This document shows, piece by piece, positions 35,898 through 44,065 of a DNA stretch of 64,000 nt. The DNA is from SIG455 sp045589495. Its GTDB lineage: Bacteria; Bacillota; Clostridia; UMGS1810. The DNA is taken from positions 1-64,000 of the forward strand of contig JAZNPF010000038.1 in NCBI GenBank assembly GCA_045589495.1, written 5' to 3'. The notes under the pieces are model-generated. The model was given only the letters and a program-made list of their open reading frames with translations, did not search any database and was not told the origin of the DNA. The position numbers and the translations under genes were made by a program. Each line of letters starts with the position of its first letter. Position 1 is the stretch's first letter.

Positions 35898-38693
35898 TTG
35901 GAACAGCAGGATTACGGTAAAACATTAAATCTTCCGAAAACAGAATTTTCTATGCGTGCTAACCTTCCGCAGAAGGAACCCGATATGGTAAAGAACTGGG
36001 ATGAAGATGGTCTGTATTATAAACTTATGGAGCATAATGCAGGCAAACCCAGATTCGTTTTACATGACGGCCCTCCGTTTGCAAATGGTGATATTCATTT
36101 GGGTCACGCACTCAATAAAATTTTGAAGGATATTATAGTTCGTTATAAAAATATGACGGGTTATCAGGCTCCCTTTGTACCCGGTTGGGATACTCACGGT
36201 CTGCCGATTGAAATTCAGGCTATTAAAAAACTTAAGATTAACAAGGAAGAACTCAGCCCTGTTAAATTCAGAGAGTTGTGTCATGAATTTGCCATGAAGT
36301 ATATCGATAACCAGAAAGAGCAGTTTAAGCGTCTGGGTGTTATCGGTGACTACGAAAATCCTTATATCACACTTCAGCCCGAGTTTGAGGCTAAACAGAT
36401 TGAAGTTTTCGGCAAAATGGCTGAAAAGAACTTTATCTATAAAGGCAAAAAACCTGTTTACTGGTGTACAGACTGTGAAACAGCACTTGCTGAAGCAGAG
36501 ATTGAGTATGCAGAAGATAAAACTAATTCTATCTATGTTAAATTCCAGGTGAACGATGATAAAGGTATGTTCGACGGATTTGATAAGGATAAAATTTTCT
36601 TTGTTATCTGGACAACCACTACATGGACACTTCCGGGTAACGTGGCTATAGCACTCAATCCCAATTTTGAATATTGCCTTATGTCTGCAAAAGGCGAGTA
36701 TTATGTGGTTGCAAAAGACCTTGCTGCAGCATTTGCAGGTATTGCAGAAGCAGACGATTATGAAATCGTTAAAACATTTATCGGCTCTGAACTTGAAAAC
36801 ATTACTTGCCGTCATCCTTTCCTTGACAGAGATTCTCTGGTAATCCTTGGTGAACACGTAACATTGGATGCAGGTACCGGTTGTGTACACACAGCACCCG
36901 GTCATGGTGCAGAGGACTATGTAGCTTGTAAAGATTATGATTTGCCGATAGTTGTTCCCGTTGATAACAAGGGTTATCTTACAGAAGAGGCAGGTCAGTT
37001 TGCCGGTCTTTTCTATGAAGAATCCAACCAGAAAATTATAGACCAGTTACTCTCTACAAATTCACTCGTTAAAGTGGAGCCTATTATTCACCAGTATCCT
37101 CATTGCTGGAGATGTGGAAAACCCATCATCTTCCGTGCAACAGAGCAGTGGTTTGCATCTATTGATGCGTTCAAAAAAGACGCTCTTGCGGCTGTTGATT
37201 CTGTTAAATGGGTTCCGAAGTGGGGCGAAGAGAGAATCAGAAAGATGATTGAAGACCGTGGCGACTGGTGTATTTCACGTCAGCGTCTGTGGGGTGTTCC
37301 GATTCCGATTTTCTATTGTAAAGATTGCGGTAAAGAAATTATCAACCCCGAAACAATCAAGATAATTGCTGACCTGTTCAGAGAAAAAGGCTGCTCTGCA
37401 TGGTACGCAATGGACGCAAGCGAAATCCTTCCGGCAGGTTATAAATGCCACGAATGCGGATGTACAGAGTTCACAAAAGAACATGATATTATGGACGTTT
37501 GGTTCGACTCCGGTTCATCTCACTTTGCAGTTTGTGAGCAGAGAGATGATCAGCAGTGGCCTGCAGACCTTTATCTTGAAGGTAATGACCAGTACAGAGG
37601 CTGGTTCCAGTCATCAATGCTTACAAGCGTTGCCGTAACAGGCAAAGCACCTTATAAAGAAGTTCTTACCCACGGTATGACCATTGACGATGAGGGTAAA
37701 AAGATGTCCAAGTCCAAGGGTAATGTTATCGATCCGTTGGAAGTTGCAAAAAAATATGGTGTTGACATACTTCGTCTTTGGGTTGTTACTGCAGACTTCA
37801 AGACAGATATGCGTATGAGTGAAAACATCTTGAAGCAACTTTCTGAAAGTTATCGTAAGATAAGAAACACAGCACGTTATATACTTGGTAACCTGTACGA
37901 TTTCGATCCGAACACAGATATGGTTGAAACTGCTGACCTTGCAGAAATTGACCGTTGGGCACTTTCTAAAGCAAACGCACTTATATCACGTGTGCGTAAC
38001 GGATATGATGAGTATGATTTCCATATCCTTTACCACGCAATCCATAATTTCTGCGTTGTAGATATGAGTAACTTCTATCTTGATGTTATTAAGGACAGAC
38101 TCTATACTTCAAAACCGTCAAGTGCTGAGCGCAGAAGTGCACAGACCGCAATTTATAAAATTCTCGGTATTCTTGTTAAACTTCTTGCACCTGTTCTCTG
38201 CTTCACATCAGAGGAAATCTGGAAAGAAATGCCACATACAGACAGTGACAATCTCTACAGCATCACATTTAACGATATCCCCGAGGCGTGCGGTTGCGAT
38301 TTGCTTAACGATGAAAAACTCAACGAGAAATATGAACTCCTTCTCAAAGTGCGTTCTGATGTAAGTAAAGCACTTGAACTTGCAAGAGGTGAAAAAGTTA
38401 TCGGACATTCACTCAATGCTCACGTTAAACTTTTTGCAGACGGTGCAACTTACGATTTCTTAAAAGCAAATGAAGAAGACCTTGTAACAATATTCATTGT
38501 TTCAGGTGTCAGCGTAGAAAAAGGTACTGATGACAGTGCTTACAAAGGCGAAGAGGTTGCAAATCTTGCTATTAAGGTAACTGCTGCCGAAGGCGAAAAA
38601 TGTGAACGTTGCTGGATGTTCAGTGATACAGTTGGCTCGAATAACGAGCACCCAACACTTTGCTCAAGATGTGCAGAAGCAATTTCTGAATAA
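35898..38693 (+). CDS. ileS: Isoleucine--tRNA ligase
   Basis: The 931-residue class-I synthetase has the HIGH-type motif HLGHALNK, a large CP1 editing domain (WTTTTWTLPGN, GHGAEDY), the KMSKS loop (GKKMSKSKGN) and a C-terminal zinc finger (CERCW...CSRC). The start is TTG 35898, with AGGAG 11 bases upstream. Only 21 bases separate it from divIVA. The T-box leader that usually controls ileS in Firmicutes is therefore absent here, so regulation would have to act elsewhere in the operon. Confidence 0.97.
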   Translation: MEQQDYGKTLNLPKTEFSMRANLPQKEPDMVKNWDEDGLYYKLMEHNAGKPRFVLHDGPPFANGDIHLGHALNKILKDIIVRYKNMTGYQAPFVPGWDTHGLPIEIQAIKKLKINKEELSPVKFRELCHEFAMKYIDNQKEQFKRLGVIGDYENPYITLQPEFEAKQIEVFGKMAEKNFIYKGKKPVYWCTDCETALAEAEIEYAEDKTNSIYVKFQVNDDKGMFDGFDKDKIFFVIWTTTTWTLPGNVAIALNPNFEYCLMSAKGEYYVVAKDLAAAFAGIAEADDYEIVKTFIGSELENITCRHPFLDRDSLVILGEHVTLDAGTGCVHTAPGHGAEDYVACKDYDLPIVVPVDNKGYLTEEAGQFAGLFYEESNQKIIDQLLSTNSLVKVEPIIHQYPHCWRCGKPIIFRATEQWFASIDAFKKDALAAVDSVKWVPKWGEERIRKMIEDRGDWCISRQRLWGVPIPIFYCKDCGKEIINPETIKIIADLFREKGCSAWYAMDASEILPAGYKCHECGCTEFTKEHDIMDVWFDSGSSHFAVCEQRDDQQWPADLYLEGNDQYRGWFQSSMLTSVAVTGKAPYKEVLTHGMTIDDEGKKMSKSKGNVIDPLEVAKKYGVDILRLWVVTADFKTDMRMSENILKQLSESYRKIRNTARYILGNLYDFDPNTDMVETADLAEIDRWALSKANALISRVRNGYDEYDFHILYHAIHNFCVVDMSNFYLDVIKDRLYTSKPSSAERRSAQTAIYKILGILVKLLAPVLCFTSEEIWKEMPHTDSDNLYSITFNDIPEACGCDLLNDEKLNEKYELLLKVRSDVSKALELARGEKVIGHSLNAHVKLFADGATYDFLKANEEDLVTIFIVSGVSVEKGTDDSAYKGEEVANLAIKVTAAEGEKCERCWMFSDTVGSNNEHPTLCSRCAEAISE

Positions 38694-38705
38694 TGCTCAA
38701 TAATG

Positions 38706-38735
38706 CGGAGCGGAATACAATCCGCTCCGTTTTCT
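38706..38735 (+). terminator. Rho-independent terminator after ileS
   Basis: CGGAGCGGA-ATACAA-TCCGCTCCG is a 9-bp GC-rich stem followed by TTTTCTTT. It closes the division/ileS transcript and lies directly upstream of rsmG. Confidence 0.85.
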
Positions 38736-38756
38736 TTATTTGTTAAAGGAGATATT

Positions 38757-39452
38757 ATGAATAAAAAACTTCTTCTTGAATATGGTTTGTCAGATGTTCA
38801 GGCTGATAAGTTTGAAAAATATTTTGAACTTCTTGTTGAGTGGAATGAAAAAATCAATTTAACCGCTATCACAGAGGAGTATGACGTTGTAACGAAGCAC
38901 TTTTTAGACTCTTTAATGTGTGTCAAAAGCGAAGTGTTGTCAAACGGGGCGTCAGTTATAGATGTCGGAACGGGGGCAGGCTTTCCGGCACTCCCGTTAA
39001 AAATTGCTGATAAAAGTCTGAATATAACATTGCTTGACTCTCTGGCAAAACGCATTAACTTTTTAAACGAAGTCATTGCGCAGCTTGGTCTTGAGAATAT
39101 TACAACCGTTCATGCAAGAGCGGAAGACGGAGGCAGAGATGCATCCTTGCGTGAAAAATTTGATGTAGCGGTATCACGTGCTGTTGCAAATCTTTCCACT
39201 CTTTGCGAGTTGTGTCTGCCTTTTGTAAAGGTTGGGGGATACTTTGTCAGTATGAAAGGCCCCGGTGCAGAGGAAGAAATTGCAGCAGCGAAAAACGCAA
39301 TCAAAATTCTTGGCGGAAAATTGGAAAAGGTAATACCTTATGATATTCCGACGACAGATTTACAGCATAATCTTGTAATTATTAAAAAAGTTGCACATAT
39401 TCCGCAAAAATATCCGAGAATTGCCCCGAAACCTGCTAAAATGCCGCTTTAA
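38757..39452 (+). CDS. rsmG: 16S rRNA (guanine527-N7)-methyltransferase
   Basis: The ATG at 38757 (AAAGGAG upstream) gives 231 residues; the frame extends upstream through the terminator, which is not credible as coding. The SAM-binding motif is VIDVGTGAGFPALPL, with WNEKINLTAI, RAEDGGRDASLREKFDVAVSRAVA and FVSMKGPGAEEE. It methylates N7 of G527. As in B. subtilis, the next gene is noc. Confidence 0.95.
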   Translation: MNKKLLLEYGLSDVQADKFEKYFELLVEWNEKINLTAITEEYDVVTKHFLDSLMCVKSEVLSNGASVIDVGTGAGFPALPLKIADKSLNITLLDSLAKRINFLNEVIAQLGLENITTVHARAEDGGRDASLREKFDVAVSRAVANLSTLCELCLPFVKVGGYFVSMKGPGAEEEIAAAKNAIKILGGKLEKVIPYDIPTTDLQHNLVIIKKVAHIPQKYPRIAPKPAKMPL

Positions 39453-39499
39453 TTGTCGATATTTTGCGAACGATTTTATTTCCCATCGCATAAAATGTA

Positions 39500-39508
39500 T
39501 GTTATACT
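39500..39508 (+). promoter_or_regulatory. Extended -10 promoter for noc
   Basis: TGtTATACT lies 52 bases before the noc start codon, with no good -35 box. It is consistent with extended -10 promoters seen upstream of zapA and prfA in this window. Confidence 0.5.
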
Positions 39509-39559
39509 GGATTTGTGGAAAAATATTCCAATTTTATACAAATGTCAGGAGGCATACAA

Positions 39560-40381
39560 ATGATGGATATGATATCAATGATTAAAGAACAGTATCTGCC
39601 AAAAGATAATATTGCACAAATACCGGCGGATAAAATTTTGCCAAATCCGTTTCAGCCACGCAAAAACTTTGACGGTCCGGCTCTGGAGGAAATGAGCCAG
39701 TCCATAAAACATTATGGCATACTTCAGCCTATTACGGTAAGGAAGGTTTCGCCTACACTCTATGAACTTATTGCCGGAGAAAGACGTCTGCGTGCGGCAA
39801 AACACGCAGGGCTTGAAAAAATACCTGCCATTGTTGTGGAAATGAGTGACAGTGACAGTGCCGCAGTTGCACTGGTTGAAAATCTCCAAAGACAGGATTT
39901 GTCGTTTTTGGAAGAGGCTGAAGCGTATAGTGCGTTGATAGCAATTCATGGTTTTACGCAAGAGCAGATTGCAGCAAAACTTGGTAAAAATCAATCAACT
40001 ATTGCCAATAAATTAAGACTACTCCGCTTGCCCGAAACCGTAAAGAATGCAATAAGCGATAACAATCTTACAGAGCGTCACGCAAGAGCACTTCTGCGTA
40101 TACCTGATGAAATAAAACAACTTGAAGCGGTAAGGAAAATATGCGACAATTCATATAACGTTAACGAAACAGATGCTTACATAGATAAACTTCTTACTCC
40201 TGTTTCTGCACAGGAAGAAAAGCCTGTATCAAAACGTATGGGGATGCTTAAAGATGTCCGTATTTTTATGAACACAATAAACCGTGCCGTTTCAGTTATG
40301 ATAGAGTCGGGAATATGTGCAGTTTCTCAGCAGACGGAATTTGATGATTATTATGAATATATAATTAAAATACCAAAGTAA
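39560..40381 (+). CDS. noc: ParB-family nucleoid occlusion protein
   Basis: From ATG 39560 (AGGAGG at 39547-39552) the product is 273 residues. The ParB N-terminal CTPase domain is complete (PNPFQPRKNFD, LIAGERRLRAAKHAG, ALVENLQRQDLSFLEEAEAY), then a helix-turn-helix (TQEQIAAKLGKNQSTIANKLRLLRLP) and TERHARALLRI. The neighbour rsmG and the absence of a soj/parA gene favour Noc over chromosome-partitioning Spo0J, but the two are hard to separate by eye. This would place the segment near the replication origin, as in many Firmicutes. Confidence 0.85.
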   Translation: MMDMISMIKEQYLPKDNIAQIPADKILPNPFQPRKNFDGPALEEMSQSIKHYGILQPITVRKVSPTLYELIAGERRLRAAKHAGLEKIPAIVVEMSDSDSAAVALVENLQRQDLSFLEEAEAYSALIAIHGFTQEQIAAKLGKNQSTIANKLRLLRLPETVKNAISDNNLTERHARALLRIPDEIKQLEAVRKICDNSYNVNETDAYIDKLLTPVSAQEEKPVSKRMGMLKDVRIFMNTINRAVSVMIESGICAVSQQTEFDDYYEYIIKIPK

Positions 40382-40402
40382 TATGTACGAAAGGGTATAA
40401 CT

Positions 40403-41263
40403 ATGCGAAATTTAGCGTCACCTGCAGTAATTAAATCAATACTTGCCGAAAAAGGATTCAGGTTTTCCAAATCACTCGGTCAGAATTTCCTGATTGATGA
40501 GGAGGTTCTGGACAAGATTGTTGACGGTTCAGGAATAGACGACAGCACGTATGTTCTTGAAATCGGACCCGGTTTCGGTACGCTGACTCAACGTTTGTGT
40601 GCTGCCGCAAAAAAAGTGGTGGCGGTAGAGATAGATGATATGGCAGCAGATATTTTAACGGAAAATCTTGCTGAATGTACAAATCTCAAAATTGTACGGG
40701 GCGATATTTTAAAGATTGATTTAAACTCTCTTATTGCAGATGAATTCGGTGAGGGAAGTAAGATTAAGGTTGTGGCAAATCTTCCGTATTACATAACTAC
40801 TCCTATTCTTATGCTTTTGATAGATGGCGGATTCAATATTGAATCTATAACAGTTATGATTCAGAAAGAGGTTGCAGACCGTCTTGCTGCATCACCGGGC
40901 GGAAAAGATTATGGTGCCATAACTTTGTCTGTTCAGTACAGATGCACGGCAACACCGGTTGCAATTGCACCGCCGGAATCGTTTATGCCGCCTCCAAAGG
41001 TGACGTCAGAGGTTATCCGTCTTGATTTACTCAGCGAACCATCTGTTAATGTAAATGACGAGAAAATGCTTTTTAAAGTTGTGAAAGCCGCTTTTGCTCA
41101 AAGACGAAAAACACTTTTAAATACACTTTCAAACAGTAACGCATTTTCTATGAGTAAGGACGAACTTTCGCAATTGCTTGAAAACCTCGGCATAGACCCA
41201 CGCAGACGAGGTGAAACACTGTCAATTGAGGAATATGCTAAAATAAGTGATAATATAAAATAA
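40403..41263 (+). CDS. rsmA: 16S rRNA (adenine1518-N6/adenine1519-N6)-dimethyltransferase
   Basis: The 286-residue KsgA-type enzyme shows SLGQNFLIDEEV, the SAM motif LEIGPGFGTLTQRL, the catalytic NLPYYITTP and the C-terminal FAQRRKTLLNTL. It dimethylates two adenines of the 16S 3' hairpin. RNase M5 (rnmV), which commonly sits beside rsmA in Firmicutes, is here about 10 kb away. Confidence 0.96.
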   Translation: MRNLASPAVIKSILAEKGFRFSKSLGQNFLIDEEVLDKIVDGSGIDDSTYVLEIGPGFGTLTQRLCAAAKKVVAVEIDDMAADILTENLAECTNLKIVRGDILKIDLNSLIADEFGEGSKIKVVANLPYYITTPILMLLIDGGFNIESITVMIQKEVADRLAASPGGKDYGAITLSVQYRCTATPVAIAPPESFMPPPKVTSEVIRLDLLSEPSVNVNDEKMLFKVVKAAFAQRRKTLLNTLSNSNAFSMSKDELSQLLENLGIDPRRRGETLSIEEYAKISDNIK

Positions 41264-41268
41264 AATTC

Positions 41269-41301
41269 AACGGAGCAGTGAAAATCACTGCTCCGTTTTG
41301 T
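41269..41301. terminator. Bidirectional terminator between rsmA and the RAYT gene
   Basis: A 13-bp stem (AACGGAGCAGTGA / TCACTGCTCCGTT) with an AAA loop is followed by TTG on the right. The right arm includes the stop codon of the convergent RAYT gene, so one hairpin serves both genes. Confidence 0.75.
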
Positions 41302-41779
41302 CTGTATAAAAACAATCCAATTCCCATTTTAAAGGGTTTATGTCTATGTATTCCCATATTTTCTGATAGTCGTTTTTGTCACGGATTATATGGTCGTGAT
41401 ACGAACGTTGAAATATAGAATTTCCGATTTCTTTTGTCACCATAATTTTAAAAGAACGGATAAGGTTTTCAATTTTTTCTGTAGGGGACGATGCCTTCAT
41501 CGTCCCGTAAAGGGATATAATTAAATGAATATGGTTGGGCATAATAACAAATTTGTCAACCGACACATTTTCATATTTTGTATTTATATTATCAATATAT
41601 TTATCACATATTAACCCGTAATTTAATAATTGATTTTTCGGGACGATGTGGGCATCGTCCCCTACAATTTTAGATAATAATTGTTTTCTGTCTTTCGTGC
41701 AAATCGTTATAAAATAAGACCCCGGTGTAGAATAATCATATCCTTTTAATCTTGTAGGTTTTCTTATAGGTAATGTCAT
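41285..41779 (-). CDS. REP-associated tyrosine transposase (RAYT, Y1/HUH family)
   Basis: This 164-residue protein has the RAYT signature opening (RKPTRLKGYDYSTPGSYFITICT), the HUH metal motif in MPNHIHLIISL, and the late SYHDHIIRDKNDYQKIWEYI segment supplying the candidate nucleophile Tyr. The C-terminus NPLKWELDCFY is family-typical. Such enzymes cut and join single-stranded REP palindromes. Two REP-like palindromes lie within this reading frame (41485-41506 and 41640-41661), encoding YGTMKASSPTE and VGDDAHIVP; a non-coding copy lies at 42863-42928. AAAGGA precedes the ATG. It follows the XRE gene by 5 bases, so the two are probably co-transcribed. Confidence 0.9.
   Translation of the reverse strand: MTLPIRKPTRLKGYDYSTPGSYFITICTKDRKQLLSKIVGDDAHIVPKNQLLNYGLICDKYIDNINTKYENVSVDKFVIMPNHIHLIISLYGTMKASSPTEKIENLIRSFKIMVTKEIGNSIFQRSYHDHIIRDKNDYQKIWEYIDINPLKWELDCFYTDKTEQ
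41485..41506. repeat. REP-like palindrome inside the RAYT reading frame (copy A)
   Basis: GGGACGATG-CCTT-CATCGTCCC forms a 9-bp stem with a 4-base loop and is preceded by GTAG. It is the same as the left hairpin of the non-coding unit at 42866-42887 except for one loop base (CCTT against CCCT). Confidence 0.85.
41640..41661. repeat. REP-like palindrome inside the RAYT reading frame (copy B)
   Basis: GGGACGATG-TGGG-CATCGTCCC, followed by CTAC, is oriented opposite to copy A. It shares loop TGGG and the outer CTAC with the right hairpin of the unit at 42903-42928, but with GGGACGATG in place of GGGCGGATG. Confidence 0.85.
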
Positions 41780-41784
41780 ATATA

Positions 41785-42018
41785 TTATCCTTTAATATTA
41801 AATATTGTATCAAAATCTACATTTAAAATTTCTTTAATTAAAATTATTTCATCAGGATACAGATGGCGCTGTCCTACCTCAATTTTGGCAAGGGCACTGC
41901 GTGTAATGTCGCAACCATTTGTCTGTAATTTTGCGGCTAACATATCTTGAGTCAGTCCACTTTTTTCTCTTAGCGTTTTAATGTTTTTACCGATTTTCTT
42001 TTCTATATCGATATTCAA
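41785..42018 (-). CDS. XRE-family helix-turn-helix regulator
   Basis: The product is 77 residues from TTG 42018, where GAGGTG is 6 bases upstream; a GTG three codons earlier coincides with the ribosome site itself. The HTH is KNIKTLREKSGLTQDMLAAKLQTNGCDITRSALAKIEVGQR. It is divergent from the SLH gene at 42159, and the intervening region has a perfect 30-bp palindrome. It may repress that promoter or its own. RAYT follows it directly on the same strand. Confidence 0.85.
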   Translation of the reverse strand: MNIDIEKKIGKNIKTLREKSGLTQDMLAAKLQTNGCDITRSALAKIEVGQRHLYPDEIILIKEILNVDFDTIFNIKG

Positions 42019-42054
42019 TTCTATCACCTCTGCACTTATTTGGGAACAAAGTTC

Positions 42055-42083
42055 TTGACAATATTATAAAATGATGATAGAAT
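42055..42083 (+). promoter_or_regulatory. Sigma-A promoter of the minimal SLH gene
   Basis: TTGACA (42055-42060), 17 bases, TAGAAT (42078-42083), with TGa just before the -10 box. This near-consensus promoter fires towards the SLH gene at 42159; the transcript would start near 42090, inside the palindrome. Confidence 0.8.
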
Positions 42084-42112
42084 ATATTTGCACCTGTACA
42101 GGTGCAAATATA
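42083..42112. promoter_or_regulatory. Perfect 30-bp palindromic operator
   Basis: The half-site TATATTTGCACCTGT is followed with no loop by its exact reverse complement. It overlaps the last base of the -10 box and the expected transcription start of the SLH gene. A bound repressor would block initiation. The divergent XRE protein is the obvious candidate ligand, which is inference. Confidence 0.75.
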
Positions 42113-42158
42113 CAATCGATTGTCAAATATCAAAAAGTTTTTGGAAAGGATGTTATAA

Positions 42159-42797
42159 ATGAAAAAAATTGTGTCAATAGTTTTATGCTTTATGTTGATG
42201 TTTTTTGTAATGAGTTCTTTTGCTGAAAGCACAAGCGCTGTTGAACTTAAAAAATATGGTGTGATGAATGGTGACCCGAATGGCGATATTCGGTTAAATG
42301 ATGATATAACAAGAGCCGAGGCTGTGTGTATGGTTTTCAGAATGCTTGGTATTGATGCCAACAGATTAGAGGATGTGACTGTTGAATTTACGGATATAGA
42401 AAATCACTGGGCTGCCAAAGAGGTGACATACGCAAAGAAATTAGGATTAATAGCCTATGAAACCGGAACTGCATTTAACCCTGATGAAAAAGTAACAACT
42501 CAGGAATTTATTAAAATGGTTTTAACTGTTTTGGGATATAATGTGCAGGCGGATTCTATGGGTGGATATCCTAACGGATACATACAAGTAGCGTCAATGC
42601 GTGGTGTTACGAAAGATGTTACTACAAAAATGCAAGATTATATAACACGTGCTGATGCCGCTTTGATTCTTTGCAATGCGTTTGATATTCCTCTTATGAA
42701 AATAGTTGGATTCGGCGCAGAAAAAGAATATGCAATAATGGATGGCACGAACGGGTATGACCTTCAAACCTTGAGAACACTTCTTGAAGTAAAATAA
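42159..42797 (+). CDS. Minimal SLH-domain protein
   Basis: This 212-residue protein has a signal peptide (MKKIVSIVLCFMLMFFVMSS) and then essentially only SLH-type repeats: about 27-64 (YGVMNGDPNGDIRLNDDITRAE), 76-127 (FTDIENHWAAKEV, FNPDEKVTTQEF) and 134-178 (GGYPNGYIQVASMRGV, ITRADAALILCNAF). No cargo domain remains, so it can bind the wall but has no visible effector part. GGAAAGGA precedes ATG 42159. Its promoter and palindromic operator suggest tight control. Confidence 0.85.
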   Translation: MKKIVSIVLCFMLMFFVMSSFAESTSAVELKKYGVMNGDPNGDIRLNDDITRAEAVCMVFRMLGIDANRLEDVTVEFTDIENHWAAKEVTYAKKLGLIAYETGTAFNPDEKVTTQEFIKMVLTVLGYNVQADSMGGYPNGYIQVASMRGVTKDVTTKMQDYITRADAALILCNAFDIPLMKIVGFGAEKEYAIMDGTNGYDLQTLRTLLEVK

Positions 42798-42824
42798 AAA
42801 GAAATTTGTATTGAATGGTAAATT

Positions 42825-42862
42825 AAAAGGCAGAAACGAAAAGTCGTTTCTGCCTTTTATCG
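42825..42862 (+). terminator. Rho-independent terminator of the minimal SLH gene
   Basis: AAAAGGCAGAAACGA-AAAG-TCGTTTCTGCCTTTT is a perfect 15-bp stem with its own terminal T-run. The REP unit begins directly afterwards. Confidence 0.85.
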
Positions 42863-42928
42863 TAGGGGACGATGCCCTCATCGTCCCGCACATCACATTT
42901 TCGGGCGGATGTGGGCATCCGCCCCTAC
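42863..42928. repeat. Non-coding two-hairpin REP (BIME-like) unit
   Basis: GTAG opens hairpin 1 (GGGACGATG-CCCT-CATCGTCCC, 42866-42887). A 15-base spacer leads to hairpin 2 (GGGCGGATG-TGGG-CATCCGCCC, 42903-42924), then CTAC closes the unit. The outer GTAG/CTAC pair makes the unit symmetrical. Both hairpins match those inside the RAYT gene, so this is probably a REP element mobilised by that enzyme or a relative. Confidence 0.85.
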
Positions 42929-42958
42929 ATTTGTATTATGGTAAAAAATACGTTTTCC

Positions 42959-43858
42959 TCAACTTTTTGTTTCTTCAACTATATGTACTACAGTAGTATC
43001 AAGGTCAAGGTAGTATGTGCCGTAGTATACGCCTTCGGAAAATTCTATAAGGCTCATTGTGCGTTGACCTTCAAAATAGAGTCGTCTGCCCTCAATTCGT
43101 GGATTTTTAATTGAACATTGTCCCCAAGCATCATGCATTCTAAAAGGAGATAGAACAGTATTTATACTGTATGACTTCCCGTTGTCGGCGCAATAATACC
43201 AAAATGTATTCGATCCGTGTGGAAGTCCTCCTATCCTAAGGCCTACAACTTCAAATCCCTCTCCTTGCAATTGGGTTTCTGTAAAACTTAAAAATGTAGA
43301 ATATTCTTCTCTGTTTCCGTTGTATGAAAGGAAATCCGCTATCTGTTCTTCCTTAGATGGCAGGGGAGAGTCGTCTATATAATAAATACGCTCTTCACCG
43401 TCCCATTTAGGCATAAGGTTGTATTTGTATCTCGGTATGCCGATGTCAAACACATTTTCCCCTGAAACATAATATGTAATTGCGTTTGCGCATATATACA
43501 TTTTCCCGTTAGAGGCAAACTTGCTGTTCGAATCTAATAATTCGCCGTTGAACATAACCTGAATATCAGTTTCTTTTGCTTTTTTAACATTGCATGGCTC
43601 TGGAATAATATCCGATGGCTCGTGAGTTTTATTAACAAACAGAGTGCGTACCTCGTCAATATAAGTAACCGTGTATCCGTAATCGCCAAGATCATCAGCC
43701 GCTATATACATAGAGTTATTAACTGCACACGACGGTATCTCTTTACCGTGCAGAATTACTTTTATGTCAGTAGGCTGTGCCTTCATACCGTCAGGTGCGG
43801 CGGAAACTGTAGCGGTCGATAATATGATGCAGATTAAAATTGAAACTAATTTCTTCAT
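42959..43858 (-). CDS. Secreted protein with copper-amine-oxidase-N-like (stalk) domains
   Basis: From ATG 43858 (AAAGGAGG upstream) the product is 299 residues with a signal peptide (MKKLVSILICIILSTATVSA). A longer frame adds 21 residues without a ribosome site. Two stalk-type repeats are seen: DIKVILHGKEIPSCAVNNSMYIAADD is split over about 33-58, and DIQVMFNGELLDSNSKF near 98. The second half (about 170-299) has FLSFTETQLQGEGFEVVG and FWYYCADNGKSYSINTV and is of no family I recognise. It is probably wall-associated or extracellular. The non-coding REP unit lies just past its 3' end. Confidence 0.7.
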   Translation of the reverse strand: MKKLVSILICIILSTATVSAAPDGMKAQPTDIKVILHGKEIPSCAVNNSMYIAADDLGDYGYTVTYIDEVRTLFVNKTHEPSDIIPEPCNVKKAKETDIQVMFNGELLDSNSKFASNGKMYICANAITYYVSGENVFDIGIPRYKYNLMPKWDGEERIYYIDDSPLPSKEEQIADFLSYNGNREEYSTFLSFTETQLQGEGFEVVGLRIGGLPHGSNTFWYYCADNGKSYSINTVLSPFRMHDAWGQCSIKNPRIEGRRLYFEGQRTMSLIEFSEGVYYGTYYLDLDTTVVHIVEETKS

Positions 43859-44009
43859 ATAAAACGCCTCCTTTGTGAAAATAATGTATAATATTTTGTT
43901 GTATATGTCAATAAAACGCATGCGAATGTAACGATAATGTCAAAAAAATAATCCAAATATTACACTACGGTTAAAACGCAAAAAAATCCTTTATTTTTTG
44001 TATAAGTTA

Positions 44010-44018
44010 TGGTACAAT
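44010..44018 (+). promoter_or_regulatory. Extended -10 promoter for prfA
   Basis: TGgTACAAT lies 48 bases before the prfA start codon without a clear -35 hexamer. Confidence 0.5.
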
Positions 44019-44065
44019 AAATTAAAAGGTGAAATGTAACCTTTAATGACTTTTGAGGTGGATAA

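Noticed and set aside
38703..38756. Longer rsmG N-terminus
   Set aside because: The extra codons run through the ileS terminator hairpin, and ATG 38757 has a good AAAGGAG site.
41485..42928. CRISPR-like interpretation of the repeated GGGACGATG palindromes
   Set aside because: Only four hairpins occur, at irregular spacing, in opposite orientations and next to a RAYT gene; no regular spacers and no cas genes.
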